59,742 nt of DNA from Marinobacter sp. (lineage in GTDB: Bacteria; Pseudomonadota; Gammaproteobacteria; Pseudomonadales; Oleiphilaceae). Below, piece by piece: positions 8,273-16,878 of the stretch. The DNA lies in the NCBI GenBank assembly GCA_018066865.1, contig JAGPVT010000126.1:1-59742 (forward strand). Reading direction: 5' to 3'. The stretch's first letter is position 1. Every line of letters starts with the position of its first letter. Under the pieces are notes generated by a model, which searched no databases, had not been told where the DNA came from, and worked only from the letters and a program-made list of their open reading frames with translations. The translations under genes and the position numbers were made by a program.

Positions 8273-8589
8273 AAGTTTTTATATGACTTTTCAAAAAACG
8301 ATGCAGCTTGAACAATATGAATATTGCACCAATAAAACACACAGTTATGATGCTTATTAAATATAGTTAAAAATTGTTAAATGACAGGTTTGAGTGAGCA
8401 AATCTCAGGAAGCCCGAGGGCGATCCCCAAGAGCGTCTTTGACAAACCGCTAATAACAGGTAAAGGTTCAGAGGTATAGCATGTTCCAAAGCCAAGGAGC
8501 ATTTGAAACGCGTTCAGTTCCTCTGCCAACAAAGAGGCAACTGTAGATGCGTCTGCTCCCTAATCGGATACACCGTGGGATTTTCGCGA
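8273..8589. other. Intergenic spacer before the FabH-like gene
   Basis: This holds no convincing gene. The first 110 bp are A+T-rich and could carry promoters for the small minus-strand ORF. The rest is in frame with the FabH-like gene as far back as 8503 but lacks family similarity. No operator or hairpin stands out. Confidence 0.5.
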
Positions 8590-9558
8590 ATGACCTTTGC
8601 ACGCATTGCCGGCACTGGCTCTTACCTGCCAGAGAATATTGTTACCAACAAAGACCTCGAAAAGATGGTCGATACCACAGACAAGTGGATCCGTGAACGC
8701 ACGGGTATTGAGCAACGGCATATTGCCGTTGATGGGCAAACAACCGTTGACCTTGCCGAGCAGGCCGCCCTCAATGCCATAGAAGCGGCTGGAATCGATG
8801 CCAGTGATATCGATCTGATCATTTTTGCCACCTCTACTCCAGACAAAATTTTTCCGAGCTCTGCCTGCATTCTGCAAGCCCGATTGGGCATCCGTGGCTG
8901 CCCGGCTTTCGATATTCAGGCTGTGTGCAGTGGTTTTGTCTACGCTCTCTCGGTTGCCGACAAGTTCATAAAAACCGGGAGCAGTAAAAAGGCTCTGGTT
9001 ATCGGTGCAGAAGTTTTTTCTCGCATCATAGACTGGTCAGACCGCGGCACCTGCGTGCTGTTCGGGGATGGCGCCGGCGCTGTGATTCTTGAAGCGCATG
9101 AAGAGACCGGCATTCTCTCCACGCACATTCATGCCGACGGTCGGTACGAAAAACTGCTCCACGTTCCCTGCGGTATCGCCGATGGCTACGATCAGGTAAA
9201 AGCCGGGCTGGCCTTCGTGGAAATGAAAGGCAATGAAGTCTTCAAGGTTGCAGTAAACACCCTTGGCAAGATTGTTGACGAAACCCTCGCCGCCAACCAG
9301 ATGAAAAAGTCCGATATCGACTGGCTGGTTCCCCATCAGGCCAATCTGAGGATTATTTCCGCCACCGCAAAAAAACTGAGCATGCCCATGGACCAGGTGG
9401 TCGTTACCGTCAACAAGCACGGCAACACCTCGGCTGCTTCCATTCCTCTTGCTCTGGATGCGGCAGTTAGAGACGGACGCATTCAGCGTAATCAAGTTGT
9501 TTTGCTTGAAGCGTTTGGCGGCGGTTTCACCTGGGGTTCAGCACTTTTGTGCTATTGA
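8590..9558 (+). CDS. fabH: Beta-ketoacyl-ACP synthase III (FabH family)
   Basis: Condenses an acyl-CoA with malonyl-ACP to start fatty acid synthesis. The 322-residue protein has the complete catalytic triad: Cys in [11 protein letters not shown] near 112, His in VPHQANLRI near 245, and Asn in [10 protein letters not shown] near 275. The C-terminal [11 protein letters not shown] is also family-typical. The frame is open 29 codons further upstream, but FabH proteins begin as [14 protein letters not shown], so the ATG at 8590 was chosen; GTGGGA nine bases before it may be the ribosome site. It is not next to plsX, fabD or fabG, so it may be an extra copy with a special primer. Confidence 0.9.
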   Translation: MTFARIAGTGSYLPENIVTNKDLEKMVDTTDKWIRERTGIEQRHIAVDGQTTVDLAEQAALNAIEAAGIDASDIDLIIFATSTPDKIFPSSACILQARLGIRGCPAFDIQAVCSGFVYALSVADKFIKTGSSKKALVIGAEVFSRIIDWSDRGTCVLFGDGAGAVILEAHEETGILSTHIHADGRYEKLLHVPCGIADGYDQVKAGLAFVEMKGNEVFKVAVNTLGKIVDETLAANQMKKSDIDWLVPHQANLRIISATAKKLSMPMDQVVVTVNKHGNTSAASIPLALDAAVRDGRIQRNQVVLLEAFGGGFTWGSALLCY

Positions 9559-9637
9559 TTGGAGTTTTTGCAGCTTTCCCGGCGAGCTGATTGCTTTTGC
9601 CGTTCCTGGGTATATTTCTCTGTGGCAGTCGGATACA

Positions 9638-9653
9638 CTGTTTTTTTATACAG
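9638..9653. promoter_or_regulatory. LexA (SOS) box upstream of yebG
   Basis: CTGT-TTTTTTAT-ACAG is a perfect CTGT-N8-ACAG LexA site, with TACA before and TAAA after it. It lies 31 bp before the yebG start. Since yebG is a known LexA target in enterobacteria, motif and gene support each other. Confidence 0.9.
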
Positions 9654-9683
9654 TAAAACAGACATTCACTGCGAGGAATGACC

Positions 9684-9956
9684 ATGGCGGTACAAGCAGT
9701 CTATTTTTCCGATAGGGACGGCCTGGATATGGCATTAAAAAATCCTGAGACCATGCTTTTCACATCAAAAGCTGACGCCGATGCCCGGGATAAAATACTG
9801 GAACTGGCGGAGGAAATTCAGGTGTTCCTGGCGCGGAAAGTTGAAGGCCTGGGCGATGACATGGCCGAAAAGTGCGCCATGGCCATCGCCGAAGACAAGG
9901 ATCTCTTTCAGAAAGCTCTGAAAAAGCCGGACGTTCTGAACGCTGCTCAGGATTAA
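9684..9956 (+). CDS. yebG: YebG family DNA damage-inducible protein
   Basis: A 90-residue protein matching the YebG family: it starts MAVQAVYFSDRDG and has the FTSKADADARDKILELAEE segment that resembles FTSKKEADAYDKMLD of the E. coli protein. It lacks the long acidic/basic tail of that homologue. The second of two close ATGs was chosen because the family starts MAV and GAGGAATGACC precedes it. The LexA box at 9638 predicts SOS induction. Its molecular role is not established beyond damage induction. The stop codon interlocks with that of dabA on the other strand (TTAA). Confidence 0.88.
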   Translation: MAVQAVYFSDRDGLDMALKNPETMLFTSKADADARDKILELAEEIQVFLARKVEGLGDDMAEKCAMAIAEDKDLFQKALKKPDVLNAAQD

Positions 9957-12454
9957 CCTGGGCAGAGGTGCCATTCCCCCTTAACAAACCGCTCCTGCCC
10001 GCCCCCGGGCAGTATTCTGTGCAGCCATAGCCATTGGTTATTAACCAATCGTGCAACATCGGGTTGGCGTTCAACAATTGCCCGGATGCGCTCTCTCGGG
10101 GCATCGATCAGCACCGTGAGGCGAAGCGGCTCATGGCGCCAGTAGATACCATCGTGCACAGACTGCAATGGCAAACCAATACGCAGGTCTGTGCCGTTCC
10201 CTTCTATGACACCAAGGTTTCCGCCAACGACTGAGTGCAGCAGCTTGTTTCCGGCACCATAGACTTCTGGAACCGTAACCGACGCGAAATACTGAAGGTT
10301 GATCCAGTTTGCCACCATCATGGGCGCCGACATCAGTGCCTCCAGAACCTGACCCTCGGTGTCCAGCTCAGGATCATAATCGTGCAGGAATGTCCTGCCG
10401 GAAAGATTCTTTCCCCGTGTCAGATCCCGCTTCGCAAAAATGATGGCAGCATTGTTTGCAAGGCCCCACTCAGGCCGAACCTCAGACCAATCCACAGCCC
10501 TCTGGCGCATAGCTGCCAGCAGCTCGGTGCCGTCAAGCCCATTGAGCTTCAGCGGTGTCGCCCGCTCTTTTCTTGCCTCTCGTCCGGCATTCAGAAAAGA
10601 GCCCTGTAGCTCCGAAAGCAATGCCTTATGAGAATCGGGAACTGACTCCTGATCAAACAGCGTTACTTCATCTGTTACCGTGCAGTGCTCGGCAGCTACC
10701 GCCAAAGTTTCATCCGGTATGTGAATACCTTCTTCGGCAAGGCCCTCACGCACCTGCGGATCGTTAAAGAGTGCCGCTGCCAGCCGTGCGTTCACGCCAC
10801 CACTCTGACCACCACAAGCACCGCAAGCCAACCCTGCATGGTTAGGGTTGTTATCGGTTTGCGTGCCGTGGCCAATGAACACAAGCAAGGGAGCAAAATT
10901 GCCTGTCAGCGACATTCCCTGCAGAAAGCCCGCGACCAGCTTGACCTTCTCGTGTCTTGCCAGAGGGTCGCTCCCAAGATGGTGTACCAGAGTGCCTGTC
11001 AGAGCGCCTGTCAGCGAGCCATTCTTTTCGGACTGTCGGTACAGACTGTCTTTAAACAGCTTCCAGGCCCAGGCGAGGCCCGTGGTCTCCACCAGGGTAA
11101 AGGTCGAAAGGCTGCTGTACTTGGCGTTACGCACGGATTCGCGGGTTATTTCCCGTTGATCGAGTTTGCGATTCAGCGCGTTATCGCCCTCGAAACTGCC
11201 CTCTGTGTCGATAAGACGGTAAGCCGGAGCCAACAGCCCGGGTAGTCTTTGCACCTCGGAAAAGGGCCCGTGGCTCTGGTGTGAAATCGGCAGCCCGAAG
11301 AACCCGGCAAAACCCAGCGTTTGCACACGCGGGTTGTCATTTTCCAGGTGGCGTCTCATCACCTCAGAACGCACATCGATACAGAAAACCGCCTGAACAT
11401 CCGGTCCAGCCTCTGCCGTTTTGGCGTCAGTGGCGTTCTCAGAGCTCTCACCCATTATGTGCATGAGCTTGCGCTGGTATCCTATTTCGTAGGCACGTTG
11501 CCAGATCCACAGAAGCTTCTCTTCCGGGTCGTTCGCAGCATCCAGACCAGCGGTGCCATCGCAGCCGCTTGCATGAATACTCTGGCGAATTTCTTCCCAA
11601 GCCTCTTTCCTGGCCGCAATCTGCTCGTCAGAGGCACACTCAAGAGCAACAGCTTCCCACACCAGCAAAGCAGAAAGCAGAGATTCCCTCGCTTCGGAGT
11701 CGTCTCCTGCAAGACCTGCCCGCCAGTCGACGCCACTGCTCCACGAGGCCCAGCCAACGACTCGCATCAACAGGTTATGGCAAAGCACTTCCAGCTCATT
11801 AGCGCCAAGCCCAATCAGGGCTACGGCTTTTTCTACCGCCTGCAGCCGAGTACGCGGAAAAGCCTTGAGTCGCTCGCGGGCACCGGCGACACCTGTTCTG
11901 TAATCCAGCGAAAGATCTTGCTGCGCGGCTTCAAGCCAGAACTCAAAGAACCCACCTTGGCGATCCCGGTTCACGGCGGGCGACCACCGGCCCTGGCGAA
12001 CATCGAAAAAGGCGCCACAGAGTCGTCCTATTTCATCACATACCGCATCGGCAGCCTTAACGCCTTCTGCGTTTACCGGGAACACATCAAGAATCGACAA
12101 ACGGAGAGAATCCACAGCCTGCTCACCGTGCTTCAGCAGGTCAAACACCGGCTGAAGGCCGTCTGTATTGTCGCTCTCGTCCAGACTCGCCCGCAAATCC
12201 GAATCAGAGATCCTGCCGCCCTCCCAGGCCTCCCGATAGAAAGCCGCAGGCATGAGGAACGAGAAACCCGCCCTTTGTTCAAGCAGTTGATCGGCACGTT
12301 TTATCGATTGGTCGCGGAGCCCCCAGAAAGGGTTTACGGCAATCCACTGATCCAGTGGCCAGATTGGTGCAATCAGCCCGCAGGCCCGTGTTATGGCGCT
12401 CTGCACTCTATTCTCATCCAAAACGGTTGCAGATACGGCTGCGTTGGAATCCAT
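9953..12454 (-). CDS. dabA: Inorganic carbon transporter subunit DabA (DUF2309)
   Basis: Cytoplasmic, zinc-dependent, beta-carbonic anhydrase-like subunit of the DabAB energy-coupled pump, which converts CO2 to bicarbonate one-way. About 833 residues. The expected zinc and active-site residues are visible: Cys and Asp in VFCIDVRSE (about 359/361), His in FIGHGTQTDNN (about 530) and Cys in HAGLACGACGG (about 545), with the spacing known for the family. Also NPFWGL near the N terminus. Its start overlaps the dabB stop (TGATG), so the two are translationally coupled. In a heterotroph the pump probably supplies bicarbonate for carboxylases at low CO2. Confidence 0.92.
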   Translation of the reverse strand: MDSNAAVSATVLDENRVQSAITRACGLIAPIWPLDQWIAVNPFWGLRDQSIKRADQLLEQRAGFSFLMPAAFYREAWEGGRISDSDLRASLDESDNTDGLQPVFDLLKHGEQAVDSLRLSILDVFPVNAEGVKAADAVCDEIGRLCGAFFDVRQGRWSPAVNRDRQGGFFEFWLEAAQQDLSLDYRTGVAGARERLKAFPRTRLQAVEKAVALIGLGANELEVLCHNLLMRVVGWASWSSGVDWRAGLAGDDSEARESLLSALLVWEAVALECASDEQIAARKEAWEEIRQSIHASGCDGTAGLDAANDPEEKLLWIWQRAYEIGYQRKLMHIMGESSENATDAKTAEAGPDVQAVFCIDVRSEVMRRHLENDNPRVQTLGFAGFFGLPISHQSHGPFSEVQRLPGLLAPAYRLIDTEGSFEGDNALNRKLDQREITRESVRNAKYSSLSTFTLVETTGLAWAWKLFKDSLYRQSEKNGSLTGALTGTLVHHLGSDPLARHEKVKLVAGFLQGMSLTGNFAPLLVFIGHGTQTDNNPNHAGLACGACGGQSGGVNARLAAALFNDPQVREGLAEEGIHIPDETLAVAAEHCTVTDEVTLFDQESVPDSHKALLSELQGSFLNAGREARKERATPLKLNGLDGTELLAAMRQRAVDWSEVRPEWGLANNAAIIFAKRDLTRGKNLSGRTFLHDYDPELDTEGQVLEALMSAPMMVANWINLQYFASVTVPEVYGAGNKLLHSVVGGNLGVIEGNGTDLRIGLPLQSVHDGIYWRHEPLRLTVLIDAPRERIRAIVERQPDVARLVNNQWLWLHRILPGGGQERFVKGEWHLCPG

Positions 12455-14073
12455 CACGATCTCTTCTCCATGGTGAACGGATGATGGGGAATTCTCTTGA
12501 GCATACCCGGGGCGTTAAGTGCTTCAGAAGCCAGGCGGCGGGTAATCCGGTCAAACATCAGCTCAAGGTAAAGCCCCTTGCTGAAGTGGCGCCACAGGAT
12601 GCTGGTAAACCGGTTACGACCACCGTGCATAATCAGCCCCGAAACAGTGACCAGCGCAATCAGGAGTGCAAGCGCGATGGCGTAAGCGACCAACGGGGCT
12701 TCGAAGTTTGTGTGTTCAGGCACAGCGGGGCCGACCAACGCATGCAGTACGCCATAAGCAGGAACCAGAAGCAGAGCAAGCAAGGCAATGCGAGCTTTTG
12801 ACACAAGGGTCGCACCCGCCGGCACTGCCATCACCGCACTTGATACTGCGAGCACCAGTAAGGCGCCGAACACCAGATTCCCTTCAACCAGGCCGGGAGC
12901 CTGAAGCAGGATCAGCGCAGCTACACCGCCAGTCAAAAGTGCCCATAACAGTCCTGCCGGAGAACGTTGCCGGGCAAAGATACCAACCGCAGACGCTTTG
13001 ACTGTCCTGCCAGAGGCGAGAAACGAGTGCGCTTTGTAGAGTGAGTGTGCCAAAAGGTGCAAGAGTGCGAGCGTGTAGGCTCCCATTCCGATTTCAAAGA
13101 GCATGAAGCCCATTTGCGCGCAAGTAGACCACGCAAGTGCGTGCTTCACCGAATACTGGGTCATCATGGTGAGCACCGCGATAACCGCCGTAAGTCCACC
13201 AATGGTCAGAAGAATAAGATGACCGACCGTGAAACCTTCGAAGACCGGGAAAAGACGCAGCCAGAGAAATCCGCCCAGGTTGATAACACCCGCATGCAAC
13301 AGGGCAGATACCGGAGTTGGGGCTTCCATAACCCGCAACAGCCAGCCGTGGAACGGAATCTGGGCACACTTGAGAATGGCGGCCAGGGCCAGGGCCACAG
13401 AGGCAAGAGTCAGAGTAAAGGAAGACGACGGCGCAGCGCGTTGCGCCTGAATCATATCTGGCAGGAAAAAGGTGCCGTGATGGAGGTACAGCATAACCAC
13501 ACCGGCCACCACAAGTGAGTCTCCCGCACGGCTGACAATGAACTTCTGTACAGCAGCCATCCGCGCCTGAGGTCTATCAGGATAGAGGGTCAAAAGGTTG
13601 TGCAGGGAAATACTGACTCCAACCCAGGCACCAGCCAGAACTAGCAGGTTGTTGGTCATAACAAGAACCAGCACACAGGCTATCGTCAGCAGAAACCATG
13701 GCAGGAAGCGCTCACGACCGGGATCACCCCGCAGATAACGCTCGGAAAAACGCAGGATCACCCAGCCCACAAATCCGACCATTACCGCCATCCAGGCAGC
13801 CACTCCCGTGGGGAAAAGTCCGAGCCAGCGACCAGGCACCGCCAGCGAGCTGCCCGACGAACCGTTCTGGAGATCGACAAGAAGCATTGCGGCAATCAAA
13901 AGCGTGGCACCCATTGAGAAAACCAGCAGCTTCTCCGCGAGGCGCCAGCAGTGATTCAGCTTCAGCGGGTTGCGAGTCCAGGAGCTGAAACCGGCAAGTG
14001 CCAGAAAAGTAGCGGGTGCCGCCAGCCAGGCCACCAAAACCAGTGCTGATAAAAACAAAGCGAGGTCGTTCAT
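12454..14073 (-). CDS. dabB: Inorganic carbon transporter membrane subunit DabB (NuoL-like)
   Basis: Membrane partner of DabA, related to proton-pumping NADH dehydrogenase subunit 5. 539 residues with around a dozen hydrophobic helices. The proton-channel signature of the family is present: MTNNLLVLAGAWVGVSISLH, the HGWLLRVMEAPTPVSALLHAG segment with charged residues, and KHALAWSTCAQMGFM. A ribosome site (CAGGAG) precedes the ATG. It is first in a dabB-dabA operon divergent from a LysR gene. Three GTACTTT repeats lie 41-77 bp upstream. Annotation pipelines often call this NADH-quinone oxidoreductase subunit L; the dabA neighbour decides the function. Confidence 0.92.
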   Translation of the reverse strand: MNDLALFLSALVLVAWLAAPATFLALAGFSSWTRNPLKLNHCWRLAEKLLVFSMGATLLIAAMLLVDLQNGSSGSSLAVPGRWLGLFPTGVAAWMAVMVGFVGWVILRFSERYLRGDPGRERFLPWFLLTIACVLVLVMTNNLLVLAGAWVGVSISLHNLLTLYPDRPQARMAAVQKFIVSRAGDSLVVAGVVMLYLHHGTFFLPDMIQAQRAAPSSSFTLTLASVALALAAILKCAQIPFHGWLLRVMEAPTPVSALLHAGVINLGGFLWLRLFPVFEGFTVGHLILLTIGGLTAVIAVLTMMTQYSVKHALAWSTCAQMGFMLFEIGMGAYTLALLHLLAHSLYKAHSFLASGRTVKASAVGIFARQRSPAGLLWALLTGGVAALILLQAPGLVEGNLVFGALLVLAVSSAVMAVPAGATLVSKARIALLALLLVPAYGVLHALVGPAVPEHTNFEAPLVAYAIALALLIALVTVSGLIMHGGRNRFTSILWRHFSKGLYLELMFDRITRRLASEALNAPGMLKRIPHHPFTMEKRS

Positions 14074-14113
14074 GGGTGTCTTTCTCCTGATGTCTCTTTA
14101 CTTACTTCTGCGA

Positions 14114-14150
14114 GTACTTTCTTCCCCGGTACTTTCTTGCCAAGTACTTT
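14114..14150. repeat. Three GTACTTT repeats at 15-bp spacing upstream of dabB
   Basis: GTACTTT occurs at 14114-14120, 14129-14135 and 14144-14150, an exact 15-bp period, and the first two are followed by CTT. Read toward dabB they are AAAGTAC boxes in the leader or promoter. They may bind a protein or sit in the mRNA leader; they are separate from the palindrome near the LysR gene. Confidence 0.7.
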
Positions 14151-14195
14151 GCCGTCATTAGACTGATATAAAAAATGGTTTATACTTAACCTATT

Positions 14196-14212
14196 GTTCT
14201 TTTTTAGAGAAC
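14196..14212. promoter_or_regulatory. Palindrome GTTCT-N7-AGAAC between dabB and the LysR gene
   Basis: A perfect 5-bp inverted repeat with a 7-bp A/T-rich centre, 20 bp before the LysR start and about 120 bp before dabB. LysR proteins typically bind such T-N11-A sites near their own start in a divergent spacer. A weak -10-like TATACT lies just upstream at 14181. Binding is inferred. Confidence 0.45.
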
Positions 14213-14231
14213 GATAAAAAAAGCCCCAAAC

Positions 14232-15125
14232 ATGAAACTTAACTATCATCATCTTTACTACTTCTGGATGGTTGCCCGCACCGGGCACCTGACACGGACA
14301 GCAAACGCCCTGCACATTTCGCAATCGGCGCTGTCCGGGCAAATACGAAAACTGGAAGACAGCCTTGGGCACGACCTGTTTATCCGTGAGGGGCGCCGCC
14401 TCAAGCTATCCGAGGCCGGAAGGATGGCGTTTTCCTACGCCGAAGAAATATTCCGTAAGGGCGAAGAGCTTGCAGCAGTATTTGCGTCCGGTGCACAGGT
14501 AAACCGGGAGGTGTTGCGTATCGGGGCTGTGGCAACGCTGTCCAGAAACTTTCAGGAAGCCTTCCTGCACCCGCTACTGGGGCGCGAAAATCTTGAGTTC
14601 AGCCTGCAAAGTAGTGATATTGACGAGCTACTGAGGCGCTTGTCCGCACACAGGCTGGACCTGATTCTCTCCAATCAGCCCGTGCGCGGCGATGAAGCTA
14701 ATCCCTGGCGCTCCAAGCTGATATCGAAGCAACCCGTGAGTATTATCGGGCCGCCAGAATCCGGCGAGAAAGTGACCTTTCCGGACTTTCTCGAAGGTCG
14801 CAGCCTGATTGTTCCTGGCGCAGACAATAATATTCGGCAAGCCTTTGATCAGCTTTGCGAATACCACAAAGTACGCCCAAGGCTCGTTGCAGAAGTGGAT
14901 GACATGGCCATGATGCGACTGCTTGCCCGTGATTCCGGCCACTTCGCGGTTCTACCTCCGGTGGTGGTGCGGGATGAACTCAGAAACGGGGATCTTTTCG
15001 ATTATGGCGCGTTGCCAGGCGTTTACGAAGAGTTCTATGCCATCAGTATACGGCGTCAGTTTGAAAGCCCGGCCCTGCGGGAATTGCTCTCGCAACCAGT
15101 TGAAGATTTTATGATGCGGCCCTGA
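14232..15125 (+). CDS. LysR-family transcriptional regulator (probable dabBA regulator)
   Basis: 297 residues. N-terminal winged HTH (1-60): MKLNYHHLYYFWMVARTG, NALHISQSALSGQIRKLE, LGHDLFIREGRRLKLSEAG. The N terminus MKLNYHHLYYFW is typical of the NhaR-like LysR subgroup. The rest is the effector-binding domain with LILSNQPV and HFAVLPPVVV. No clear ribosome site is seen. It is divergent from dabB-dabA, the usual place for a dedicated regulator of an inorganic carbon pump, and the spacer carries both a palindrome and direct repeats. The effector is unknown; control by carbon supply is inferred. Confidence 0.85.
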   Translation: MKLNYHHLYYFWMVARTGHLTRTANALHISQSALSGQIRKLEDSLGHDLFIREGRRLKLSEAGRMAFSYAEEIFRKGEELAAVFASGAQVNREVLRIGAVATLSRNFQEAFLHPLLGRENLEFSLQSSDIDELLRRLSAHRLDLILSNQPVRGDEANPWRSKLISKQPVSIIGPPESGEKVTFPDFLEGRSLIVPGADNNIRQAFDQLCEYHKVRPRLVAEVDDMAMMRLLARDSGHFAVLPPVVVRDELRNGDLFDYGALPGVYEEFYAISIRRQFESPALRELLSQPVEDFMMRP

Positions 15126-15163
15126 ACTGATCATTCTGGCCACCCACTCTGTCCTGAACAGCC

Positions 15164-15193
15164 ATGACCCAAAGGTCATCAGATACGTATAAT
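15164..15193 (+). promoter_or_regulatory. Promoter with overlapping palindrome upstream of the Baeyer-Villiger monooxygenase gene
   Basis: ATGACC-CAAA-GGTCAT (15164-15179) is a perfect 6-bp inverted repeat. A consensus -10, TATAAT, lies at 15188-15193, and ATGACC would act as the -35 with an 18-bp spacer, so a protein bound here would block the polymerase. This position also argues against starting the enzyme at 15164, since that ATG is inside the palindrome. Confidence 0.6.
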
Positions 15194-15235
15194 GAACAAG
15201 GCGTCATTAATATAAAAAAGGTCCGATCACCCGAT

Positions 15236-16717
15236 ATGACTCAACAAAACAGCAGTTCGCACCCTTCAATCATCATCATCGGAACGGGATTTGGCGGCCT
15301 TGGCATGGCTATCCAGCTGAAAAAGGCCGGATTTGAGCATGTCACACTGCTGGAAAAAGACAACCGCGTGGGCGGTACCTGGCGCGACAACACCTACCCC
15401 GGCGCGGCCTGCGATGTGCAGTCGCACTTTTACTCCTACTCTTTCGAGCCAAAACACGATTGGTCTCGCAAATTCGGGCTTCAGCACGAACTTCTTGGCT
15501 ACATGGAACACTGCGTTGAAAAGTACGGCCTCCGGAAGCAGATCCACTTTAACTGCGAAGTGGCTGAGGCGATATTTGACGACGCCCGCAACCTCTGGAC
15601 GCTGAGACTTACCGACGGCGAAACGTTGGAAGCGCGAGTGCTCATCACGGCAACAGGCCAACTGAACCAGCCTGCGTGGCCCAGGATCGAGGGCATGGAC
15701 GATTTTGAAGGTGCCGGCTTCCATTCAGCCCGCTGGGATCATAATTACGATCTCAAGGACAAACGCGTTGCGGTTATCGGCACCGGAGCGAGCGCCATCC
15801 AGTTTGTACCCGAAATTGCCGGCAAGGTTAAATCCCTGGCCCTGTTTCAGCGCTCGGCAGCATGGGTTCTGCCAAAACCGGATCGGCCCTTCAAACGCTG
15901 GGAACAAACCCTGTTCAAAACCATTCCCGCATGGGACAGGCTGTACCGCTACCTGATCTACTGGAAGAACGAAAGCCGCGGTCTGGCATTTACAGGCTTC
16001 AGCCGACTGCTCAATATCTTTGCGCGGCAGGCCAAAAACGAAGCCCGCAAACACGTCACGGACCCGGAAAAGCTCGCGCACATCATTCCGGACTACCAGA
16101 TTGGCTGTAAACGAATTCTGATATCCAATGACTGGTATCCGGCCATTAATCGAACCAACCTGGACCTTGTTACCGACCCGATTGAAAAAATTGACCACAC
16201 CGGCGTTCAGACACAATCCGGCAAGCATTACGCTGTTGACGCCATTATCTTTGGTACCGGCTTTCGGGCTTCAGAATTCCTGTCTCCGATTCGTGTAACC
16301 GGGCGTGGCGGAATAACGCTGAACGAAGCCTGGCAAGATGGCGCTGTTGCCTTCAAAGGGATTACCGTCTCGGGATTCCCCAATCTGTTCATGCTCTACG
16401 GGCCAAATACCAACCTGGCGCACAACTCGATTCTGTACATGCTGGAATCCCAATTCAACTACGTACTCGGCTGCCTGAAAGTCCTGCAAAAGTACCCAGG
16501 TGCCGCTATGGATGTACGGAAAGACCGCATGAAACGCTATTCAAATGTCATTCAGGAAGGCCTTGAAGGCAGCGTTTGGAGCTCCGGGTGCGACTCCTGG
16601 TACCTCGATGCCAACGGCAAAAACACTCTGAACTGGCCCGGTTTTACGTTCTCCTACCGTTTTTCCACACGCCATGTGGACACAACAGACTACCAACTGC
16701 TTGATCCGGCCGGATAA
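15236..16717 (+). CDS. Flavin-containing Baeyer-Villiger-type monooxygenase
   Basis: FAD- and NADPH-dependent oxygenase expected to insert oxygen next to a ketone or oxidise a hydrophobic substrate. About 493 residues from the chosen ATG. Visible: FAD motif GTGFGGLGMA near 15, the type I BVMO fingerprint FEGAGFHSARWD near 160, the second Rossmann motif VIGTGASAIQ just after it, and GTGFRASEF near 340. The frame is open 24 codons upstream to 15164, but that start lies within the promoter palindrome. The gene precedes a GntR regulator but is 160 bp from it. Candidate substrates are ketones or long-chain compounds; none can be assigned. Confidence 0.87.
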   Translation: MTQQNSSSHPSIIIIGTGFGGLGMAIQLKKAGFEHVTLLEKDNRVGGTWRDNTYPGAACDVQSHFYSYSFEPKHDWSRKFGLQHELLGYMEHCVEKYGLRKQIHFNCEVAEAIFDDARNLWTLRLTDGETLEARVLITATGQLNQPAWPRIEGMDDFEGAGFHSARWDHNYDLKDKRVAVIGTGASAIQFVPEIAGKVKSLALFQRSAAWVLPKPDRPFKRWEQTLFKTIPAWDRLYRYLIYWKNESRGLAFTGFSRLLNIFARQAKNEARKHVTDPEKLAHIIPDYQIGCKRILISNDWYPAINRTNLDLVTDPIEKIDHTGVQTQSGKHYAVDAIIFGTGFRASEFLSPIRVTGRGGITLNEAWQDGAVAFKGITVSGFPNLFMLYGPNTNLAHNSILYMLESQFNYVLGCLKVLQKYPGAAMDVRKDRMKRYSNVIQEGLEGSVWSSGCDSWYLDANGKNTLNWPGFTFSYRFSTRHVDTTDYQLLDPAG

Positions 16718-16841
16718 TACCTGGCTCCAAGCCTGCACAAAGGCACTCACGTGCAGGCGTTCTCCTTAGCTTATCCATAAGTTGTTCCTGAGTTCTCTGG
16801 TTTAACAAAAACACAGAGTTTGCATGGTGCATAAATACATA

Positions 16842-16872
16842 GGATGATTGGATGATAAGATAAACGGATGAT
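16842..16872. repeat. Three GGATGAT direct repeats before the GntR gene
   Basis: GGATGAT occurs at 16842-16848, 16850-16856 and 16866-16872; the first two are one base apart and the third ends 6 bp before the start codon. Such spacing near the start could be an autoregulatory site for the GntR protein. No clear two-fold symmetry is seen. Confidence 0.45.
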
Positions 16873-16878
16873 AGGTTG

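Noticed and set aside
7901..8311. Plus-strand 136-codon frame
   Set aside because: Not protein-like; the minus strand of the same DNA holds the quinoprotein remnant and the small ORF.
11321..12484. 387-codon plus-strand open frame opposite dabA
   Set aside because: Antisense shadow of a G+C-rich gene; no family motifs and no ribosome site.
14070..14372. Minus-strand frame whose translation contains GKKV repeats
   Set aside because: The repeats come from the GTACTTT DNA repeats, and the frame overlaps the LysR gene antisense; not a gene.
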